Below are positions 62,296-64,000 of a DNA stretch of 64,000 nt, piece after piece. The notes below the pieces were generated by a model that was not told where the DNA came from, made no database searches, and saw only the letters and a list, made by a program, of their open reading frames with translations. This DNA is from Nocardioides sp. SR21 (lineage in GTDB: Bacteria > Actinomycetota > Actinomycetes > Propionibacteriales > Nocardioidaceae): positions 248,001 to 312,000 of the forward strand of contig NZ_JAKWJR010000006.1 in assembly GCF_022761125.1 (NCBI RefSeq). Direction: 5' to 3'. The number at the start of each line of letters is the position of its first letter. The stretch's first letter is position 1. The translations under genes were made by a program, and so were the position numbers.

Positions 62296-63732
62296 TCAGG
62301 ACGACGTGGTTCCGCTGCACTGGTACCGGGACCCGCCGACCGGGACCCACGTGCCGCCCTTGAGCTGGATGAACCGCCAGCACTCGCCGGTGCGCCGCGG
62401 TCCCACGTGCTGCGGGGAGTGCATGCCGTTCGCGGTCCAGTCGTCGACCCGGGCGACGTCGGCCAGCAGGCTCTGCCGGCTCAGCTTCCCGCCGAGCGCG
62501 ATCGACCGTTCGACGAACAGCCGGGCCGCGGACCAGGAGAACAGCCCGAAGAAGCTGGGCTCCGCTCCGGGCTTCACCTGCTGGAGCCAGCTCAGGTAGA
62601 GCTGGAGCTCCTTGTTGCTGCCCGCCTCCTCGAACGGCGTGAAGTTGATGAAGAGCGTGGTGCCCTCCACCGCGTCGCCACCGTTCTGCACGAACTCGCT
62701 GGTGTACGCCGTCGGGTCGAGCATGAACACCTCGGGCTTGAACCCCTGCTGCTTCATCGCGTCGGCGAGCCGGACGAACTGGGCGGACGCCCCGATCATC
62801 TGGACGTACTCGATACCCTTGGACTTCATCTCCTGGACGTACGGCGCGTAGTTGAACTCCGAGATGTCGATGCCCTGCACGTACCCGAAGCGCATCCCGC
62901 GGTTCTCCATCGCGTCGACCTGGGTCTGGGCGTTCTCCGCGGCCGCGCCCGCGTTGATGTAGAGCATCGCGGCGTGCGAGGCGGCGTCCGGGTGGTTCTT
63001 CTTCACGTAGTCGGGGACGGCGTTCTGGAACTCCGTCGCCACCGTCGACTGCGCGCCGTAGCAGGTCGTGCAGTCCTGCCGGTCGAACGTGACCGAGGCG
63101 GACCGGAGGTCGGGCAGCCCGCAGTCCTGGGCGGTCTTCGCACCGCCGGAGTCGAAGGCCGACATCGAGCCGACCATCGCGAACGTCTCATCGCAGCCCT
63201 TGGCGTACGCCTGCTGGTCGGCGGCGGCGTCGGTGCGGCTGTCGTACGCCTTCAGCTCGAGCTTGCGGCCGCAGATGTCGCTGGTCGCGTTGAAGTAGGC
63301 GACGTAAGCGCGCACCGCGTCCTGGCTCGCCTCGAACAGTCCCGGCACGGGCCCGGAGACGTCGGAGGCGTTGCCGATGACGATCGTCTTGTCGGTGACG
63401 CCGGTCTGGTTCTTGAACCCGTTGCAGCTGCCGGCCTTGGCGCCGCCGGTCGCGGAGTTCACGCCGGTCCCCTCGGGGGCGTCCCCGGTGCTCGCGCCGG
63501 TCGAGCCCCCGGAGCCACCATCGGCGCTCGTGGTGCCGCCACCGGTGCTGCCCGGGACCGACCCGTCGAGAGCCGCGCCGTCGCCGGAGCCGGTCGAGAC
63601 CCCGGAGCCGCCCACGCCGCTCCCGCTCACCTGGGCGACGGTGTCGGGGTCGAGCTGGGAGCCGCACGCGGCGAGGCTGAGCGCCACGAGCGCGCAGACG
63701 GGCGCCATCACGGCTTGTCGGACGAGGGGCAC
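62296..63732 (-). CDS. Liv-type ABC transporter substrate-binding lipoprotein (copy 2)
   Basis: About 478 residues, paralogous to copy 1 throughout: lipobox LAAC then GSQLDPDTVA, Gly/Ser-rich spacer, then TDKTIVIGNASDVSGPVPGL, DICGRKLELKAYDSR, AQDCGLPDLRS, QDCTTCYGAQ and SEFNYAPYVQEMKSKGIEYV. Start choice: GTG 63732 has GGAGG 5 bases upstream; GTG 63744 is the longest alternative and ATG 63708 the shortest that keeps the signal. A KstR-type box begins 5 bp beyond 63744. It is first gene of the operon. Two diverged binders feeding one permease suggests a broadened or shifted ligand range. Confidence 0.88.
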   Translation of the reverse strand: MPLVRQAVMAPVCALVALSLAACGSQLDPDTVAQVSGSGVGGSGVSTGSGDGAALDGSVPGSTGGGTTSADGGSGGSTGASTGDAPEGTGVNSATGGAKAGSCNGFKNQTGVTDKTIVIGNASDVSGPVPGLFEASQDAVRAYVAYFNATSDICGRKLELKAYDSRTDAAADQQAYAKGCDETFAMVGSMSAFDSGGAKTAQDCGLPDLRSASVTFDRQDCTTCYGAQSTVATEFQNAVPDYVKKNHPDAASHAAMLYINAGAAAENAQTQVDAMENRGMRFGYVQGIDISEFNYAPYVQEMKSKGIEYVQMIGASAQFVRLADAMKQQGFKPEVFMLDPTAYTSEFVQNGGDAVEGTTLFINFTPFEEAGSNKELQLYLSWLQQVKPGAEPSFFGLFSWSAARLFVERSIALGGKLSRQSLLADVARVDDWTANGMHSPQHVGPRRTGECWRFIQLKGGTWVPVGGSRYQCSGTTSS

Positions 63733-63749
63733 CGGGGCCTCCACAGAGC

Positions 63750-63763
63750 TAGAACACGTATCA
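63750..63763. promoter_or_regulatory. KstR-type operator upstream of the Liv operon (one mismatch)
   Basis: TAGAACACGTATCA matches TNNAACNNGTTNNA except GTA for GTT. The stretch CTAGAACACGT is identical over 11 bases to the perfect palindrome at 51669-51690. It lies just before the start of the first binding-protein gene, where repressor binding would block transcription. Confidence 0.6.
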
Positions 63764-63809
63764 GTTCTGGCTCAACGAGGGGGCCGCCCAGAGGTGACGG
63801 CCGCCACTC

Positions 63810-64000
63810 TCACTGCACGGTGAGGGGCGGATACACCAGCTCGACGTACTCCCCGACCTCGAAGACGCCGTTGGTCGCGATGTCGACCCACTGGATGCCG
63901 GCCGGGTGCCCGTCGCGGTAGGTCACCAGGCTGATCTCGGCCTCGTGCTTCGGCTTGCTCCCCAGCGCGATGGCGTACGCCGCTCCGCCCGCGGTGCCGG
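63810..64000 (-). CDS. Unidentified protein, C-terminal part only (cut by window edge)
   Basis: The last 63 codons of a leftward gene are visible, ending at the TGA at 63810-63812. The visible residues (GGAAYAIALGSKPKHEAEIS, then TYRDGHPAGIQWVDIATNGV and VGEYVELVYPPLTVQ) look like a beta-rich C-terminal domain. No family is recognised. It shares strand with the Liv operon and ends about 46 bp before the KstR-type box, so it may be an upstream neighbour in the same functional group or an unrelated gene. Confidence 0.6.
   Translation of the reverse strand, partial: GTAGGAAYAIALGSKPKHEAEISLVTYRDGHPAGIQWVDIATNGVFEVGEYVELVYPPLTVQ

Overview
The window is uniformly very high-GC DNA with tightly packed genes, many 4-base ATGA/GTGA overlaps, GTG starts and actinobacterial signature genes (a VirR/DUF3263 pair, a CIRCE-controlled groEL with no adjacent groES, a CysO-type sulfur carrier, an ECF42 sigma factor with DGPF proteins). 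It most resembles a Nocardioidaceae-type actinobacterial chromosome. That placement is an inference from gene content and style, not from a marker gene. I see no phage, integrase, transposase or CRISPR array. The mobile-looking material is limited to palindromic intergenic repeats.

Layout. 1-2.5 kb: a MoxR ATPase (cut by the left edge) with a MobA-like nucleotidyltransferase, an anti-sigma-like membrane protein and an ECF sigma factor, all leftward. 2.6-4.6 kb: groEL with two CIRCE operators, and hairpins plus an interspersed palindrome behind it. 4.6-7.6 kb: an ATP-grasp enzyme, a LacI regulator with a CebR-like operator, and an SGNH hydrolase. 7.7-15.9 kb: one gene for a giant secreted multidomain protein of about 2,729 residues. 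16.0-17.9 kb: two DGPF (YciI) genes and an ECF42-type sigma factor behind a matching promoter. 18.0-19.7 kb: a SAM-I riboswitch, a threonine-synthase-like gene and a CysO-like sulfur carrier. 19.8-24.9 kb: lon, otsB, the VirR-like/DUF3263 pair and a Gfo/Idh/MocA oxidoreductase. 24.9-29.5 kb: an RTX/beta-propeller secreted protein, a NarL-type two-component system and an SDR. 29.6-35.8 kb (rightward): an NTF2-like protein, otsA, an alpha/beta hydrolase with a Lys/Ala tail, an MFS_2 transporter, an SPL-like PLP decarboxylase and a small membrane protein. 35.8-40.5 kb: a TetR-aldolase-PfkB operon divergent from a Tat-exported amine oxidase and a beta-propeller protein, with a perfect palindrome between them. 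40.6-43.6 kb: a small lipoprotein, an HxlR regulator, a thioesterase, ung and a DODA-type dioxygenase. 43.6-43.9 kb: a striking 273-bp array of alternating palindromes. 43.9-51.7 kb: an aldo/keto reductase, a DUF1254 protein, an aldehyde dehydrogenase-GMC oxidoreductase operon, pdxY, a sulfotransferase, tRNA-Thr(TGT) and a second SDR. 51.8-55.3 kb: soxR, a GH13 glucosidase and a DUF4032 protein. 55.2-63.7 kb: a leftward operon for a branched-chain-type (Liv) ABC transporter with two paralogous lipoprotein binding proteins, a fused LivHM permease, LivG, LivF and two unrecognised envelope proteins. A further gene is cut by the right edge.

How genes work together. Three promoter regions (the Liv operon, the GMC/ALDH operon and the 50.9-51.7 kb SDR) carry the same TNNAACNNGTTNNA-type box, which is the published KstR consensus. 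They may therefore form one steroid- or lipid-related regulon run by a TetR-type repressor encoded elsewhere. The SAM-I riboswitch in front of a threonine-synthase-like enzyme and a sulfur-carrier protein whose C-terminus is GGC suggests a sulfur-carrier-dependent route towards homocysteine/methionine rather than ordinary threonine synthesis. This is the strongest candidate here for an under-described system. otsA and otsB together give trehalose synthesis but sit 7 kb apart on opposite strands.
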